Assembly (NCBI GenBank): GCA_958439155.1
Contig: CAUBUJ010000028.1
Coordinates: forward strand, 1 to 14,345
DNA length: 14,345 nt
Direction: 5' to 3'
Origin: an uncultured Veillonellaceae bacterium
GTDB taxonomy: Bacteria > Bacillota > Negativicutes > Veillonellales > Dialisteraceae
Position numbers and translations under genes: made by a program. The notes below the pieces were generated by a model. The model was not told where the DNA came from. It was given only the letters and a program-made list of their open reading frames with translations, and searched no databases. This document shows, piece after piece, positions 13,341 to 14,345 of this stretch (its first letter is position 1; each line of letters begins with the position of its first letter).

Positions 13341-14345
13341 TTCATCGATGATCAGGGATATCCATCTCGCAGAAGAAGGGATGCAGCGGATTCACTGGGT
13401 AGAAAAATTTATGCCCGCATTGAATCATCTCCGGAAAGATTTCATCAGAGACCAGGTTTTCAAAGGGAAAACCATCGTCATGTCCATTCATCTGGAAGCC
13501 AAAACGGCGTATCTGGCGCTCACTCTGAAAGCGGCAGGGGCGGAAGTCATCGTGACGGGCAGCAATCCTCTTTCCACACAGGATCCCATCGCGGCGGGAC
13601 TTGTGAGTGAGGGTGTCACCGTATATGCCTGGCATGGCTGTACCGATGAAGAATATGCCATGTTTTTAAATAAAGCGCTCGACCATAAACCGGACATCAT
13701 CATCGATGACGGGGGAGACCTGGTGAATCTGCTCCACACCACAAGAAAAGATGCCAGAGTGAACCTCATCGGCGGTTCGGAAGAGACCACCACAGGCATC
13801 CAGCGGCTAAAAAATCTGGAGCGGAACGGCAAACTGGAATTCCCCATGATCGCGGTGAATGATTCCTACTGCAAGTACCTCTTTGACAACCGGTACGGGA
13901 CGGGACAGTCCGCCTGGGACGGCATCATCCGCAGCACCAACTTGACCGTTACAGGAAAGACCGCCGTCGTGGCAGGCTACGGCTGGTGCGGCAAAGGCGT
14001 GGCTATGCGCGCCAAAGGCCTGGGCGCCCATGTGATCGTGACCGAAGTGGATCCGATCAAAGCGATTGAAGCGGTATTTGACGGATTTGACGTCAAGCCC
14101 ATGGAAGAAGCGGCCCAGTACGGGGATTTCTTTATTACCGTCACCGGGGACATCAATGTCATTACAGAAAAAGATTTCGTCCGCATGAAAGACGGGGCGA
14201 TCTGCGCCAATGCAGGCCATTTCGACGTGGAAGTCAGCAAAAAAGATCTGGACCGGATCTGCCTGCGCCATTATGAAGCGAGAAAGAATATTGAAGCCTA
14301 TGTGCTTCCCAATGGACGCACGGTGTACCTCATGGCCGAAGGCCG
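13333..14345 (+). CDS. ahcY: S-adenosylhomocysteine (or S-inosylhomocysteine) hydrolase, 3' end missing
   Basis: The enzyme cleaves S-adenosylhomocysteine to homocysteine and adenosine with bound NAD, relieving product inhibition of methyltransferases. The 337 visible codons run off the right edge. Conserved parts include His53 in HLEAKTA, NPLSTQD (78-84), DDGGD (125-129), ETTTG (151-155), Lys181/Asp185 in NDSYCKYLFDN, the NAD motif GYGWCGKG (215-222) and His295 in NAGHFD. GYGWCGKG and HLEAKTA place it in the short Thermotoga/archaeal-like subtype rather than the human/E. coli-like GYGDVGKG type. In that subtype an archaeal member acts on S-inosylhomocysteine, so the natural substrate here is open. 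GAGGAG (13322-13327) precedes the ATG by five bases. The start overlaps the end of mtnA by eight bases. Confidence 0.93.
   Translation, partial: MNNSSMIRDIHLAEEGMQRIHWVEKFMPALNHLRKDFIRDQVFKGKTIVMSIHLEAKTAYLALTLKAAGAEVIVTGSNPLSTQDPIAAGLVSEGVTVYAWHGCTDEEYAMFLNKALDHKPDIIIDDGGDLVNLLHTTRKDARVNLIGGSEETTTGIQRLKNLERNGKLEFPMIAVNDSYCKYLFDNRYGTGQSAWDGIIRSTNLTVTGKTAVVAGYGWCGKGVAMRAKGLGAHVIVTEVDPIKAIEAVFDGFDVKPMEEAAQYGDFFITVTGDINVITEKDFVRMKDGAICANAGHFDVEVSKKDLDRICLRHYEARKNIEAYVLPNGRTVYLMAEG

Noticed and set aside
1..14345. Mobile elements, CRISPR arrays, tRNA or rRNA genes, defence genes
   Set aside because: No transposase or integrase, regular repeat-spacer pattern, cloverleaf or rRNA-like segment was seen. 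The gene content is housekeeping.

Overview
All fourteen genes in this window lie on the plus strand and look chromosomal. The content suggests a Bacillota (Firmicutes) chromosome of medium-high GC. The signs are AGGAGG-type ribosome sites, a PP2C phosphatase/PASTA kinase pair next to rsgA and rpe, and a Thermotoga/Clostridia-type short SAH hydrolase. Negativicutes is a reasonable guess, but the sequence alone does not prove it. I see no insertion sequence, phage gene, tRNA, rRNA or CRISPR array.

Layout. (1) 1-2818 is an envelope/polysaccharide block: a lipoprotein polysaccharide deacetylase cut by the left edge, a membrane-anchored NAGPA-type phosphodiester glycosidase, and an unrecognised membrane-anchored protein that may be a beta-propeller. 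A strong intrinsic terminator closes it. (2) 2846-3404 is about 560 bases without a convincing gene. It holds promoter-like boxes, an AT-rich inverted repeat, a GC-rich stretch of hairpins including one shaped like a minus-strand terminator, and a 17-bp palindrome touching the probable dapB promoter. (3) 3405-6193 is dapB-asd-dapA, for the common aspartate steps toward diaminopimelate and lysine, closed by a strong hairpin. (4) 6408-10561 is stp-prkC-rsgA-rpe: a phosphatase and kinase that probably sense cell-wall state, translationally coupled to the ribosome-assembly GTPase RsgA and followed by ribulose-phosphate 3-epimerase, then a terminator. (5) 10634-14345 is hslO-mtnP-mtnA-ahcY, all with overlapping reading frames: a redox chaperone followed by enzymes that clear the S-adenosylmethionine by-products MTA and SAH. 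ahcY runs off the right edge.

The most interesting signal is in block 5. The MtnP homologue carries Asn and Ala where adenine-specific MTA phosphorylases carry two Asp, which is the known signature of 6-oxopurine (methylthioinosine) specificity. The neighbouring SAH hydrolase is of the subtype related to S-inosylhomocysteine hydrolase and has Glu/Lys where the human enzyme uses Thr57/Glu59. Together they suggest a deaminate-first salvage route (MTA to MTI, SAH to SIH) that would need an MTA/SAH deaminase encoded elsewhere. The annotation also changes one start: hslO most likely begins at a TTG, because the upstream in-frame ATG sits in the loop of the rpe terminator.
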